NCBI GenBank assembly: GCA_002375985.1
Contig: DFNH01000034.1
Coordinates: 1 to 64,000 of the forward strand
Origin: Firmicutes bacterium UBA3572
Lineage (GTDB): Bacteria > Bacillota > Desulfotomaculia > Desulfotomaculales > Desulforudaceae
Direction: 5' to 3'
Length of the DNA: 64,000 nucleotides
Shown: positions 53,562 through 62,096 of the stretch, piece by piece
Layout: every line of letters starts with the position of its first letter
How positions within the stretch are numbered: position 1 is the stretch's first letter
Made by a program: the position numbers and the translations under genes
Notes under the pieces: generated by a model
The model's input: the letters and a program-made list of their open reading frames with translations, nothing else
Told to the model about the DNA's origin: nothing
Databases searched by the model: none

Positions 53562-53840
53562 GTGAACCAGGAAACCAAGCACCGGCTCGAAGTGGTGCAG
53601 CGTAAGGAGATCAGGGTGGACGGCGTCCAACACGTGGAGAGTTACACCGAAGAGGAGATTGTCATCGACACGAACATGGGCGTCATCGTCCTGGTGGGGG
53701 ATGGGCTGAACATCACCCAACTTGACCTGCAAACCGGGGGCTTGCAGGTAAACGGTTTCATTAACGGAATTCAGTACCAGGAAACCGGGACCAGGAAGTC
53801 CCGCCGGGGGCGTAACATTTTGGGCCGAATCCTGAAGTAG
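53562..53840 (+). CDS. yabP: Sporulation protein YabP
   Basis: The 92-residue protein matches the YabP/YqfC family: HRLEVVQRKEIRVDGVQHVE then ITQLDLQTGGLQVNGFINGI. YabP is made in the mother cell and is needed for cortex formation. GTG 53562 follows GGAGGGGGATCAG. It forms an operon with yabQ, as in Bacillus. Confidence 0.92.
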   Translation: MNQETKHRLEVVQRKEIRVDGVQHVESYTEEEIVIDTNMGVIVLVGDGLNITQLDLQTGGLQVNGFINGIQYQETGTRKSRRGRNILGRILK

Positions 53841-53876
53841 GACCTGGCTTTGCGCCGGGCAAAGGGGTACACCATC

Positions 53877-54317
53877 TTGTCCCTTGAGGCACAATTAGTG
53901 GTTTTTGCGGTTTCCTTGGCCATCGGGCTCGGGGCCGGATTCCTTTTTGACTGCTACCGGGCGGTTGGGGTCAACCGGAAGCTCGGCCGGCTGGTAACCG
54001 GTCTCGGCGATCTCCTCATCTGGTGCGCCTTAACCCTGGTGGTGTTTGGTCTTTTGCTCCTGGTCAACTGGGGTGAGGTGCGCTGGTACATTCTGGTGGG
54101 TTTGGGGCTGGGTGCCCTGGTTTACTACCGGACCATGTCCCGGCGCGGCCTGGTGTTCTGGAGACACGGCTTTGTCCTTGGCGGACGTGTTGCCCGGTTT
54201 CTGGTCAGGCCGCTTGAATTCGCTTGGAGAATGGTAACCAAGCCTTTCGGCTTGGTTTTACGCGTGCTCTCAGGATTGCGGTCCAAATTGGGGCGTGCGA
54301 CCAAACCCTCCGAGTAA
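53877..54317 (+). CDS. yabQ: Spore cortex biosynthesis protein YabQ
   Basis: The 146-residue membrane protein has four hydrophobic segments and the YabQ N-terminus MSLEAQLVVFAVSLAIGLGA followed by FLFDCYRAVG. In Bacillus YabQ sits in the outer forespore membrane and is required for cortex. TTG 53877 is chosen because AAAGGGG lies 8 bases upstream and it gives the family N-terminus; TTG 53850 would add nine residues. Confidence 0.88.
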   Translation: MSLEAQLVVFAVSLAIGLGAGFLFDCYRAVGVNRKLGRLVTGLGDLLIWCALTLVVFGLLLLVNWGEVRWYILVGLGLGALVYYRTMSRRGLVFWRHGFVLGGRVARFLVRPLEFAWRMVTKPFGLVLRVLSGLRSKLGRATKPSE

Positions 54318-54358
54318 ATCATAAATACCCGTATCGTATAAAAAAGTCAGGAAAATCG

Positions 54359-54724
54359 TCAGTTTCGTTTTGGCCGCTTGGTAGTGGAGTGTGGTTTTGG
54401 CCGGAGCGGGCGTGGCGACTCTAAAAGCTTCAGGCGGGTTCCAAACACCGCGCCCACCAGGGCGGACAGCGCGATGGGCACCCAAATGTTCACTATCACC
54501 GTAAGGTCGGTAACCCCTTCACGGTAAGCCAGGTACCAACTGATTATGAAACCGCCCAGGGGAGGTACCAGGCTCAACAACATCTTTCTGCGGGGTGCCA
54601 GGATGGCTACCAGCAGCCCGAACAGACCCGCAACCAGCCACACGAGCAGTGCCGACTCCTGCCTGTCGGCGGCCAGGTAGAGCAGCGCGCTGGCGAAAGC
54701 CAGGAATATAACCAACTGCCACAC
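54359..54724 (-). CDS. Hypothetical membrane protein, 121 residues
   Basis: The protein has four hydrophobic segments (MWQLVIFLAFASALLYLA; LLVWLVAGLFGLLVAILA; LSLVPPLGGFIISWYLA; IWVPIALSALVGAVFG) and a basic Arg/Lys/Pro-rich tail. I do not recognise a family. GTG 54724 has a good AAGGAGG. With the next minus-strand gene it interrupts the yabQ-divIC order seen in Bacillus. Confidence 0.65.
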   Translation of the reverse strand: MWQLVIFLAFASALLYLAADRQESALLVWLVAGLFGLLVAILAPRRKMLLSLVPPLGGFIISWYLAYREGVTDLTVIVNIWVPIALSALVGAVFGTRLKLLESPRPLRPKPHSTTKRPKRN

Positions 54725-54760
54725 AATGGGACCTCCTTATCCAACCTTACTTGTGGTTTG

Positions 54761-55018
54761 CTACTTGCGGCCCGCCAACCAGCGCCAGGCCGCGTACAAA
54801 AGTCCGGTGCCTACGGCCGCCAGCAGTACCAGAATGCCAACGGTTACGACCAGGCACAAAGCCGCCATGCCGGCAACCAGCCATAGTATTAACCATAAAC
54901 CGGACCTCGGCCGGGCGACGGTGGCCGAATAAACGAAGTAACGGGTGGAGTGTCTCTCCGGAACGCGTTCCACGATCACTTTCGGTTCCTGTTTCTCTCG
55001 GTTGTTTTCGCCGTGCAT
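54761..55018 (-). CDS. Hypothetical membrane protein, 85 residues
   Basis: A charged N-terminus of about 40 residues (MHGENNREKQEPKVIVERVP) is followed by a long hydrophobic hairpin (LWLILWLVAGMAALCLVVTV...LLAAVGTGLLYAAWRWLAG), so two membrane helices are likely. No family is recognised. ATG 55018 follows AAAGGAGGAGC. It probably shares a transcript with the gene at 54359-54724. Confidence 0.65.
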   Translation of the reverse strand: MHGENNREKQEPKVIVERVPERHSTRYFVYSATVARPRSGLWLILWLVAGMAALCLVVTVGILVLLAAVGTGLLYAAWRWLAGRK

Positions 55019-55156
55019 GACCTAAAGCTCCTCCTTTATTTTTATTTTATTGCCCGCCTTCTCCTCACCATTGTAACAGTTATCCGACTTTCGCTCAGTT
55101 TTTTTCTGCCCTCCGGCAGGAAAATTTTTGCGGCCGGCGAAAAAGCATGCTTAGTT

Positions 55157-55187
55157 TGTACTAATATTGTACACAACTTGTGGATAA
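55157..55187 (+). promoter_or_regulatory. TGTAC inverted repeat next to a DnaA box
   Basis: TGTAC at 55157-55161 and GTACA at 55169-55173 form an inverted repeat with a 7-base spacer. A perfect DnaA box TGTGGATAA follows at 55179-55187, ending 17 bases before the HTH gene. This could be an operator for that gene or its neighbours. Confidence 0.5.
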
Positions 55188-55203
55188 AGCCGGGGACAAC
55201 GGG

Positions 55204-55464
55204 ATGCAAATAGAGATTCGGGGGGCCGAACGTCTCAGCTTTCGTGAGCGGCAGGTGGTGGCCCTCAAGGAATTAGGGTATACAAACGGCCAGGTGGCGC
55301 GAAGGCTGGGCTTGAGTCCCAGTACCGTAGCCACCCTGTTCAACCGTGCCCGCACCAAGGGGTATCAGGTGGTGCTTGTTCTTGGAGGCGACCCCCTGGG
55401 TATTTTCGGCGCTGAGGAGGATGAAGCGCATGCAGACGGCGGTGCCGAAGAAACGGAGGTTTAA
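55204..55464 (+). CDS. Small sigma-70 region 4-like helix-turn-helix protein
   Basis: The 86-residue protein contains RLSFRERQVVALKELGYTNG then QVARRLGLSPSTVATLFNRA, a sigma-r4/LuxR-type helix-turn-helix, and an acidic tail (EEDEAHADGGAEETEV). It has no ligand domain. ATG 55204 is used; GTG 55180 is in frame but overlaps the DnaA box. The end overlaps the start of divIC, suggesting coupling. Confidence 0.75.
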   Translation: MQIEIRGAERLSFRERQVVALKELGYTNGQVARRLGLSPSTVATLFNRARTKGYQVVLVLGGDPLGIFGAEEDEAHADGGAEETEV

Positions 55465-55777
55465 CCCGCTCAACAGTAGATTCCTTATTCTGTTGATGAT
55501 CATTCTGTTGGTCTACTTTGCCGTGTCGCTGGGATTTCAACTGCATAAACTCTGGGCCATGCAAGAATCAATAGTAGAAATGGAAGCGCAGGTTATGGAA
55601 TTGCGTCAGCATAACGCGCGCCTTTGGGAACGTTTGGCCGCCCTTGAGTCTGAAAGTTATATCGAGGAGACGGCTCGGGACCGCCTCGGCTTGATCCGGC
55701 CCGGCGAGACGCGGATCGTTCCCGTGTTGCCGGAACAAGACGGTTACGCGCCGATAGAACGAAATATCCAAGATTAG
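55430..55777 (+). CDS. divIC: Septum formation initiator DivIC/FtsB family protein
   Basis: The 115-residue protein has a basic cytoplasmic N-terminus, one membrane segment (FLILLMIILLVYFAVSLGF), a coiled coil (ESIVEMEAQVMELRQHNARL) and the typical YIEETARDRLGLIRPGET end. DivIC forms the divisome FtsQLB-type complex. ATG 55430 is 9 bases after GAGGAGG; ATG 55421 abuts the ribosome site. Confidence 0.9.
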   Translation: MQTAVPKKRRFNPLNSRFLILLMIILLVYFAVSLGFQLHKLWAMQESIVEMEAQVMELRQHNARLWERLAALESESYIEETARDRLGLIRPGETRIVPVLPEQDGYAPIERNIQD

Positions 55778-55833
55778 CTGTCCCAAAGAGGATCTTTTGC
55801 TCCGGGGGCGAATGGGTTAATCGGAGAGGGGGC

Positions 55834-55995
55834 ATGCGCTTGATGACCATTAGGGAACCTAAGGCCTATACACCTACCCTGAAGATCAGGGTACGCCGGA
55901 CCCTGGGTTTCACCTTGGGCGTACTGGCGCTGGCCTGGCTAGATCTCCGCTATCATTTTCTTCCCAGGCTGACCGGAAGGTTTCGAAAACGGTAA
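55834..55995 (+). CDS. Small hypothetical membrane protein, 53 residues
   Basis: An ATG at 55834, 6 bases after GGAGAGGGGG, opens a 53-codon frame (MRLMTIREPKAYTPTLKIRV...) with one hydrophobic helix (LGFTLGVLALAWLDL) flanked by basic residues, ending with FRKR. No family is recognised. The good ribosome site and amphipathic layout make it plausible as a real gene. Confidence 0.5.
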   Translation: MRLMTIREPKAYTPTLKIRVRRTLGFTLGVLALAWLDLRYHFLPRLTGRFRKR

Positions 55996-56056
55996 AGCGC
56001 GGGGAACGGGCGTTGACTACAAGTTGACTACAATATCGCAATCCAGAATTCGGATA

Positions 56057-56088
56057 TGGAAGAAAACCTCCGGGGGCAACCGGAGGTT
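56057..56088 (-). terminator. Rho-independent terminator after hisG
   Basis: In minus-strand sense AACCTCCGG pairs with CCGGAGGTT around loop TTGCCC, then TTCTTCC. It lies about 45 bases past the hisG stop. Confidence 0.75.
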
Positions 56089-56133
56089 CTGCCGTCGTAA
56101 GGACAGGGGGGAAAGGGGTGTGCCTGCTGGGAG

Positions 56134-57006
56134 TCAGGGGATGACCTTATTCAGCGGGTACTCGATGATGTCTTGGGCGCCGGCGCGTTTGAGATTCGGA
56201 ATCAGATCCCGCGCCTGCTGTTCGTCCAGGATGGTCTCGATGGCCACCCAGTCACTATTGAAAAGTTGGGACACGGTGGGTTGTTTCATCGCCGGGAGTA
56301 CCTGCAAGACTTCGGCGATCCGTTCCCCCGGTACGTTCATTTTGAGCCCCACCATGCCTTCGGCCCGAAGGGCACCGGTCAACAGCACGGCCAGGTTCTG
56401 CAGTTTCTCCCGCTTCCAGGGGTCCTTCCAGGCCGTCCGGTTGGCGTGCAGCTTCGTGGTCGACTCCAATATGGTGGCGATAGCCCGCAGGTTGTTCGCG
56501 CGTAGCGAACTGCCCGTTTCGGTCAAATCGGCGATGGCGTCGACCAGGTTGGGTACCTTTACCTCGGTGGCGCCGTAGGAATACTCCACGGTGGCCTGAA
56601 CGCCTTGCGCGGCCAAGTACCGGCGGGTAACGTTGACCAGTTCGGTGGCGATCCGCTTGCCCTGCAGGTCCCGTACCTCCCGGATGTCACTGTCGTTGGC
56701 TACGGCCAGCACCAGGCGCACCGGCCGTGCCGACCGCTTGCTGTAAACCAGGTCGGTGACCTCGACCACATCGGCCTCGTTTTCGAGAATCCAGTCCAAG
56801 CCGCTCAAGCCCGCGTCCAACACGCCCTCGTGTACGTAGCGGGGGATTTCCTGGGCCCGCATGAGCAGGATCTCCAGTTCAGGGTCGTTTACCGTGGGGT
56901 AATAGGACCGCGCATTGACGTGCAGGTGATAGCCTGCCTTTCTAAACAAAAGAAAGGTTTTTTCTTGCAGGCTTCCCTTCGGTAATCCCAAGCGCAGTTT
57001 TTTCAC
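56134..57006 (-). CDS. hisG: ATP phosphoribosyltransferase, long form (HisG)
   Basis: The first enzyme of histidine synthesis. The 290-residue long form has LRLGLPKGSLQEKTFLLFRK, AGLSGLDWILE, EYSYGATEVKVPNLVDAIAD, and a C-terminal PII-like allosteric domain (LKMNVPGERIAEVLQVLPAM), so it does not need HisZ. GTG 57006 follows GAGGA. No other his gene is adjacent; it is an isolated gene divergent from ppx. Confidence 0.94.
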   Translation of the reverse strand: MKKLRLGLPKGSLQEKTFLLFRKAGYHLHVNARSYYPTVNDPELEILLMRAQEIPRYVHEGVLDAGLSGLDWILENEADVVEVTDLVYSKRSARPVRLVLAVANDSDIREVRDLQGKRIATELVNVTRRYLAAQGVQATVEYSYGATEVKVPNLVDAIADLTETGSSLRANNLRAIATILESTTKLHANRTAWKDPWKREKLQNLAVLLTGALRAEGMVGLKMNVPGERIAEVLQVLPAMKQPTVSQLFNSDWVAIETILDEQQARDLIPNLKRAGAQDIIEYPLNKVIP

Positions 57007-57095
57007 CAGTAGTCCTCCTCGGGCATTGGTTGGTATTTGCGAACACATGCTTATGTATACCGGAAAACGGTGCCACCGTCAATGGTATAATCGGC

Positions 57096-58040
57096 ATGCA
57101 ACACAACGGAAGAAAGGGGGCGGAGGCGACGGTCGGGGTAATTGATATCGGTACCAATTCGACGCGGTTGTTGGTCGGGCGGGTGCATCCCGGGCCGCGG
57201 CTGGAGGTGCTGAAAACGGAGGTGGTAACCACCCGCCTGGGCGAGAATCTGGCGGGTGGCGTCTTGCTGGCGCGGGCCATGGCCCGCACGGTCGACTGCC
57301 TGGTGACCTACCGGACGATTCTCAAGGCGTACGGGGTGGACAAACCGCTGGTGGTCGCCACCGCCGCGGTCCGGGAGGCCACCAACCGCGCTAATTTCCT
57401 GGACCTGGTGCGGGAGAAGGCCGGTTGGGAAGTCAGGGTGCTTTCCGGACCGGAGGAGGCCTGGTACACTTATCTGGGCGTGCTAGCCGGCCTGGATACG
57501 TTGCCAGAGGAGACCGTCGTGGTGGACGTGGGCGGCGGCAGCACCGAGTTTGTTTGGTTGGCTGATGGTAGCCCGGTATGCCGGAGCCTGCTGCTGGGTG
57601 CCGTACGGATGACCGAGCAGCGCTACTCCGACGCCGAAATGGCCGCCCTGGTAGCCCCGGTGGCCGCGGAGTTGGCCGAACGACCAAAGGAAAGGCGGCT
57701 GGTGGGGGTGGGCGGTACGGTGACTACCCTGGCGGCCCTGCATCAGCGGCTGGTGATCTACGACCCGGACCGGGTGCATGGGTACCGCCTGCGCCTGGAG
57801 GAGGTCGCGCGCCTGGCGGAGGTGCTGGAAACATCCACCATTGAGGAGCGCAAACGCCTGCCGGGACTGCAACCGGAACGGGCGGACATCATCCCGGCCG
57901 GGGCGCGCATCGTGGCCACCGTCATGCGGGTCCTGGCGGTGCCGGAAATAACCGTTAGCGAAGCCGACATTCTTCACGGACTGGCCCTTTACGGCCGTGC
58001 CGGTGTCGAAACAAAAAGCCCAGACCACCACCAAATCTGA
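57096..58040 (+). CDS. ppx: Exopolyphosphatase/guanosine pentaphosphatase family protein
   Basis: The 314-residue N-terminal-type Ppx/GppA phosphatase has the actin-like ATPase motifs GVIDIGTNSTRLLVGRV, VVVDVGGGSTEFVW and LVGVGGTVTTLAALH. It lacks the C-terminal HD-like extension of E. coli Ppx. The start is uncertain: ATG 57096 is the last ATG before the conserved region, yet an extended -10 (TGGTATAAT) sits at 57083-57091, only 4 bases before it. Confidence 0.88.
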   Translation: MQHNGRKGAEATVGVIDIGTNSTRLLVGRVHPGPRLEVLKTEVVTTRLGENLAGGVLLARAMARTVDCLVTYRTILKAYGVDKPLVVATAAVREATNRANFLDLVREKAGWEVRVLSGPEEAWYTYLGVLAGLDTLPEETVVVDVGGGSTEFVWLADGSPVCRSLLLGAVRMTEQRYSDAEMAALVAPVAAELAERPKERRLVGVGGTVTTLAALHQRLVIYDPDRVHGYRLRLEEVARLAEVLETSTIEERKRLPGLQPERADIIPAGARIVATVMRVLAVPEITVSEADILHGLALYGRAGVETKSPDHHQI

Positions 58041-58069
58041 CATGGATCTCCCGGAAGGTGTATTACAAT
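58004..58069 (+). promoter_or_regulatory. Spo0A-type promoter of spoIIE
   Basis: A Spo0A box TGTCGAA lies at 58004-58010. A -35 candidate CTGACA (58037-58042) and a -10 TACAAT (58064-58069) are separated by 21 bases. The over-long spacer plus upstream 0A box is the arrangement of the B. subtilis spoIIE and spoIIG promoters. Confidence 0.65.
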
Positions 58070-58102
58070 TAACCTAAATTCCATGTTCTGGGAGTTGGTG
58101 TG

Positions 58103-60523
58103 GTGGTCCAGTATTCGAAGGCTTACAGGGCACCGTACAAGGACCGGGAATGGGCCGGTGTAGACCTACCCCGCCGCAGGCCGCGGCGCCCGGTCGGTCG
58201 CGCGGGTTTGGTGAGGGCCCTGGAGTTGCCGCACTGGCAGATGCTGGGGCTTATCATTTTGGCCTTTTTTCTGGGACGGGCGGTGTTGCTGGGGGAACTC
58301 AGTCCTTTTGTGATTGCCTTTGCGGCCGTGGCCGTTTATCTATACGGTGTCCGCGGCTGGCTCGTGACCGGGGCCGGCCTGGCCGGGCAGGCCACGGTGT
58401 TGGACACGGCGGGAATTGGCCCGGTTTTTCTGGTGCTCCTGGCGGTGGGGCTCGGTATGCGCACCATTCCTTCCGATTTCCAACGGCCCCAATTGGCGGT
58501 GGCCGTTTTGGCCGCTACGGCGACGATTGTAATCAAGGGTACCTATCTCGCCTTTTCCGGGGCGGTACTTTACGATTTCGTGGCCTTTTTTTTCGAGAGT
58601 CTGCTGGCGGGAGTATTCGCCTACGTGTTTTTAGCGGCACTGTCGCCGCGTACCCGTCCGGTGGCGGCGGAGGAGTTCGGCTGTGTATTGGTCCTGCTGG
58701 CCGCGGCGTTGGCCGGCACCGGCAACCTGGGATACGGACTGCTGACCCTGCACGGGCTGGTTAGCAAGTTTGTTATCCTGCTGGCCGCTTTTTTGGGAGG
58801 GGCCGGGCGTGGCGCGGCCGGGGGCGCGGTGGTAGGAATTATTCCGGGTATCGCCTATACGGTGGCGCCGGCGGTCGTGGGAGTGTATGCGTTTGCCGGA
58901 TTTCTGGGCGGAATTTTTCGCCGTTTCGGCAAACCGGGGGTGGCGGCCGGCTTCATCTTGGGCAACATCACCCTTGCCGTTTACGTCGGGGAATACCAGG
59001 AACTGGCGCGGGTTTTGGCCGAAGCCGGGGCAGCCGCGGTTCTCTTCGCCCTAATGCCGCCAAAGTGGCTGGAAAGTCTGCAGTCCCTGGCCCCTGCCGG
59101 TGTGCTGGGTTCGGGTGTCCGGGAGGAGCGGGTGCAGGAACTGGTGAAAAGCCGCGTGCGCAGTTGGGCACGCATGTTTTCCGAGCTGGCCCGCACCTTC
59201 GCCACGGCATCTCCCGCCGGATTGGAGTCGGGCGGCGAAAAGCCGCTTAGGGAATTGTTGCACGAGATCAAGGTGCGCATCTGTCAGGATTGCAACCTGT
59301 ACCGTGGCTGTTGGGAACGCGATCCCGCACAGGCCGACCGCGCGTTTATGGAAACGCTTGCCCGGCTCGAGGCCGCCGGACGGGTTGGCCCCGAAGACTT
59401 CCCGGCGGATGTCCGCCGCAAGTGCCTGCGGCTGAAAGAGATGGCCGTGGCCCTCACTTGCTTGTACGAGACCTACCGGGTGAATCAGTACTGGTATCGC
59501 CGGTTAGCGGAAAGCCGGGAAGTGGTCTCGGAGAACCTGCGCGGCCTGTCCCGGATCATGCACAACCTGTCCGCCGAGTTATGCCACAGTGTCGAGCGGG
59601 CCGACCAAGTCCATGCGCTGCTGCGGCGGCAGTTCCGGGAATTGGATGTGCCGGTGCTGCGGCTCGACGCCCGTCACCGGGACGACGACCGGCTGGAGAT
59701 CACCGTCACCCGGTCGTCTTGCCGGGGCGAGATGGCTTGTTACTATGTGGTGGCGCCGGTAGTTTCCCGGGTGGTCGGACAGCCCTTTGCGGTGGTGGAT
59801 ACCAGTTGTACCCGGGAGGAAGACGGCCCCGAATGCACCTTCCGGCTGCGTCCGGCGCTGCGCTTCCGGGTAGCGGTGGGTATGGCCCAGGTGGGGAAGG
59901 GTGGTAGCACCGTTTCCGGGGATACCGCCTCCTATCTGGAGTTGGCGGACGGAAAGTTCGCCCTCCTGTTAAGCGACGGTATGGGCGTGGGCCGTCAGGC
60001 TGCCCTGGAATCCAGTACCACCGTTTCGCTACTGGAACACATGTTCAGGGCCGGTTTCGGCAAAGACATCGCGGTGAAAACGGTGAATGCCATCCTGCTC
60101 TTGCGGGCACCCGACGAAAGCTTTGCCACCGTGGACTTGGCGGTGGTCGATCTTTACACCGGCCAGACCGAGTTCGTCAAGATCGGGGCGGCGCCCAGTT
60201 TCATCGTGGGGGCCGGCACCGTAAGCCTGGTCGAGGGTGAGTCCCTGCCCGTGGGCATCGTCCGGGAGATCGAATACTCGGTGGTGGTACGGAAACTGGC
60301 GGCGGGTGATCTACTAGTGTTGGTGAGCGACGGGGTGCTCGACGCTTACCGGGGTCCGCTGGAGAAGGAGACCTGGCTGGGTGAACTTTTGCGTGACTTG
60401 CCCCGCACTAATCCGCAACAGACCGCGGACATGGTGCTGCAGCAGGCCCGCCGGGCGGCCGGAGGCAGCGTGCCCGACGACATGACCGTACTGGTGGGCC
60501 GCATTGAGGATGTGCCTTCCTGA
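58103..60523 (+). CDS. spoIIE: Stage II sporulation protein E (PP2C phosphatase)
   Basis: The 806-residue protein has an N-terminal membrane region of about ten helices (roughly residues 45-320), a central region with a Cys-rich segment (CQDCNLYRGCWERD), and a C-terminal PP2C phosphatase domain (KFALLLSDGMGVGRQAALES; LLVLVSDGVLDAYRG). SpoIIE dephosphorylates SpoIIAA to activate sigma-F and associates with the polar septum. GTG 58103 is 8 bases after GGGAG; GTG 58100 is an equal alternative. The order spoIIE, tilS, ftsH follows Bacillus. Confidence 0.96.
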   Translation: MVQYSKAYRAPYKDREWAGVDLPRRRPRRPVGRAGLVRALELPHWQMLGLIILAFFLGRAVLLGELSPFVIAFAAVAVYLYGVRGWLVTGAGLAGQATVLDTAGIGPVFLVLLAVGLGMRTIPSDFQRPQLAVAVLAATATIVIKGTYLAFSGAVLYDFVAFFFESLLAGVFAYVFLAALSPRTRPVAAEEFGCVLVLLAAALAGTGNLGYGLLTLHGLVSKFVILLAAFLGGAGRGAAGGAVVGIIPGIAYTVAPAVVGVYAFAGFLGGIFRRFGKPGVAAGFILGNITLAVYVGEYQELARVLAEAGAAAVLFALMPPKWLESLQSLAPAGVLGSGVREERVQELVKSRVRSWARMFSELARTFATASPAGLESGGEKPLRELLHEIKVRICQDCNLYRGCWERDPAQADRAFMETLARLEAAGRVGPEDFPADVRRKCLRLKEMAVALTCLYETYRVNQYWYRRLAESREVVSENLRGLSRIMHNLSAELCHSVERADQVHALLRRQFRELDVPVLRLDARHRDDDRLEITVTRSSCRGEMACYYVVAPVVSRVVGQPFAVVDTSCTREEDGPECTFRLRPALRFRVAVGMAQVGKGGSTVSGDTASYLELADGKFALLLSDGMGVGRQAALESSTTVSLLEHMFRAGFGKDIAVKTVNAILLLRAPDESFATVDLAVVDLYTGQTEFVKIGAAPSFIVGAGTVSLVEGESLPVGIVREIEYSVVVRKLAAGDLLVLVSDGVLDAYRGPLEKETWLGELLRDLPRTNPQQTADMVLQQARRAAGGSVPDDMTVLVGRIEDVPS

Positions 60524-60537
60524 GGCAGGGAAAACGA

Positions 60538-60587
60538 CACCCACGTGGAAATCTTACGAAAGAAGTTTGCTTTTTCGGACGTGGGTG
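60538..60587 (+). repeat. Inverted repeat in the tilS leader
   Basis: CACCCACGT at 60538-60546 is perfectly complementary to ACGTGGGTG at 60579-60587, six bases before the tilS GTG. The stem of 9 bp and 32-base loop could mask the weak tilS ribosome site. No T run follows. Confidence 0.5.
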
Positions 60588-60592
60588 ACTAA

Positions 60593-62023
60593 GTGACTAA
60601 GACGGTGGATTTAAAAGCCAGGGTTGAGGGTTTCGTGCGCCAGCACCGGTTGGTTTCCCCCGGCATGCGGGTGCTGGTGGCCGTTTCGGGCGGACCGGAT
60701 TCTGTGGCCCTGCTCGATGTGCTTTACCGTCTACGCCAAACCCTGGATATTTCGCTAACGGTTGCCCACCTGAACCACCGCCTGCGGGGGGAAGAGGCCG
60801 ACAACGATGCCCGTTACGTCCGGGAACTGGCCCAAAGATACGGACTGCCCTGTATCCTGGAAGAGTTTGATGTGGCCGCCTACCGGCAGCGCCACCGCCT
60901 CTCCACCCAGCTGGCAGCCCGGGAGATCCGTTACCGTTTTTTCATCCGGGCGGCGCGGGAAACCGGAGCGGCACGGGTGGCGCTGGGACATCAGGCCGAC
61001 GACCAGGCCGAGACCATTCTCCACCGCTTCCTCCGGGGTGCCGGACCGGCGGGACTGGCGGGTATGCCTCCCTTGCGGCCACCTTTCATCCGACCGCTGT
61101 TGCCGCTGCGACGCCGGGACATCGAGTTCTACTGCCGGGAACGGGGGCTCAATCCCCGGTACGATGCCTCCAATCTGGATCCGGTTTACACCAGAAACCG
61201 GTTACGGCACCGCCTCATGCCTCTGCTGGAAGCCGAATACAATCCAAATCTGGTCACAAACCTGCTACGCCTGGGGGAGATTTGCCGCGCGGACAATGCC
61301 TGTCTGGACGAATTGGCGGCCAAAGCCTTCCGGCGGGTTGCCCGGCGCATAAACGGCCGGATTGACCTGGACGCGACCGCCCTGGTCCGGCTTGCCCCGG
61401 CACTGGGGCGCCGGGTGGTCCGTTTGGCCTGGTCGGAATTGGCTCCCGCGCGACCGGCGCTGGATTTTGACCACGTGGAAAGGGTGCTGACCCTGGCCGC
61501 GCAAACGGCTGGAGGCCGGCGGCTGGATCTGCCCGGAGGGTTTACCGCCGCCAAACAGGCTGGCCGGGTGGTGCTGGGCCCGAGGTCTGTGCCGCCCCCA
61601 GCCAAGCCGTGGTGTTATGAACTCCGGATTCCCGGCCGAACCCAATTGCCCGCGGTCAACCGCAGCATCACCGCGGAGATCCGGCCCGCAAAGGATATTT
61701 CCCTGCTGAAGCTCGGTCCCGGTTACGCGGTTCTCGACATAGATGCCCTCTCTTTTCCTCTCTACGTCCGGAACCGCAGGCCCGGTGACGTTTTTGCGCC
61801 CCAAGGTGCGGGCGGACGCATGAAACTGAAGGAGTTTCTGATAAACTGTAAAGTGCCGCGGACCGAACGGGACCGGATTCCGCTAGTTTTTGACCGCGAG
61901 GGGCGGTTGGCCTGGGTGGTCGGGTACCGTATCGCCGATTTTTGCAAGTTGGGTCCGGCGAGCCGCACGGCACTGTTGCTGCACGTGTCACCGACCGGCG
62001 CCGGCCGGTTTGAATTGTGTTGA
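60593..62023 (+). CDS. tilS: tRNA(Ile)-lysidine synthetase
   Basis: TilS modifies C34 of tRNA-Ile(CAU) to lysidine. The 476-residue protein has the N-type ATP pyrophosphatase P-loop VAVSGGPDSVALLDVL at about residue 28, AHLNHRLRGEEADND, LGHQADDQAETILHRFLRG, and the C-terminal TilS domains (RNRRPGDVFAPQGAGGRMKL then KEFLINCKVPRTERD). The GTG start has only a weak ribosome site. An hpt gene, often between tilS and ftsH, is missing. Confidence 0.95.
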   Translation: MTKTVDLKARVEGFVRQHRLVSPGMRVLVAVSGGPDSVALLDVLYRLRQTLDISLTVAHLNHRLRGEEADNDARYVRELAQRYGLPCILEEFDVAAYRQRHRLSTQLAAREIRYRFFIRAARETGAARVALGHQADDQAETILHRFLRGAGPAGLAGMPPLRPPFIRPLLPLRRRDIEFYCRERGLNPRYDASNLDPVYTRNRLRHRLMPLLEAEYNPNLVTNLLRLGEICRADNACLDELAAKAFRRVARRINGRIDLDATALVRLAPALGRRVVRLAWSELAPARPALDFDHVERVLTLAAQTAGGRRLDLPGGFTAAKQAGRVVLGPRSVPPPAKPWCYELRIPGRTQLPAVNRSITAEIRPAKDISLLKLGPGYAVLDIDALSFPLYVRNRRPGDVFAPQGAGGRMKLKEFLINCKVPRTERDRIPLVFDREGRLAWVVGYRIADFCKLGPASRTALLLHVSPTGAGRFELC

Positions 62024-62048
62024 AAGCGGAAATAAAATGTGATAGTAT
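62020..62048 (+). promoter_or_regulatory. Sigma-A promoter of ftsH
   Basis: TTGAAA at 62020-62025 (overlapping the tilS stop) and TAGTAT at 62043-62048 are 17 bases apart, about 50 bases before ftsH. Confidence 0.65.
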
Positions 62049-62096
62049 ACCTCTGTTACGGACCAACTAGCGAAAAGTCCGGAGGGAGGGGACTTA

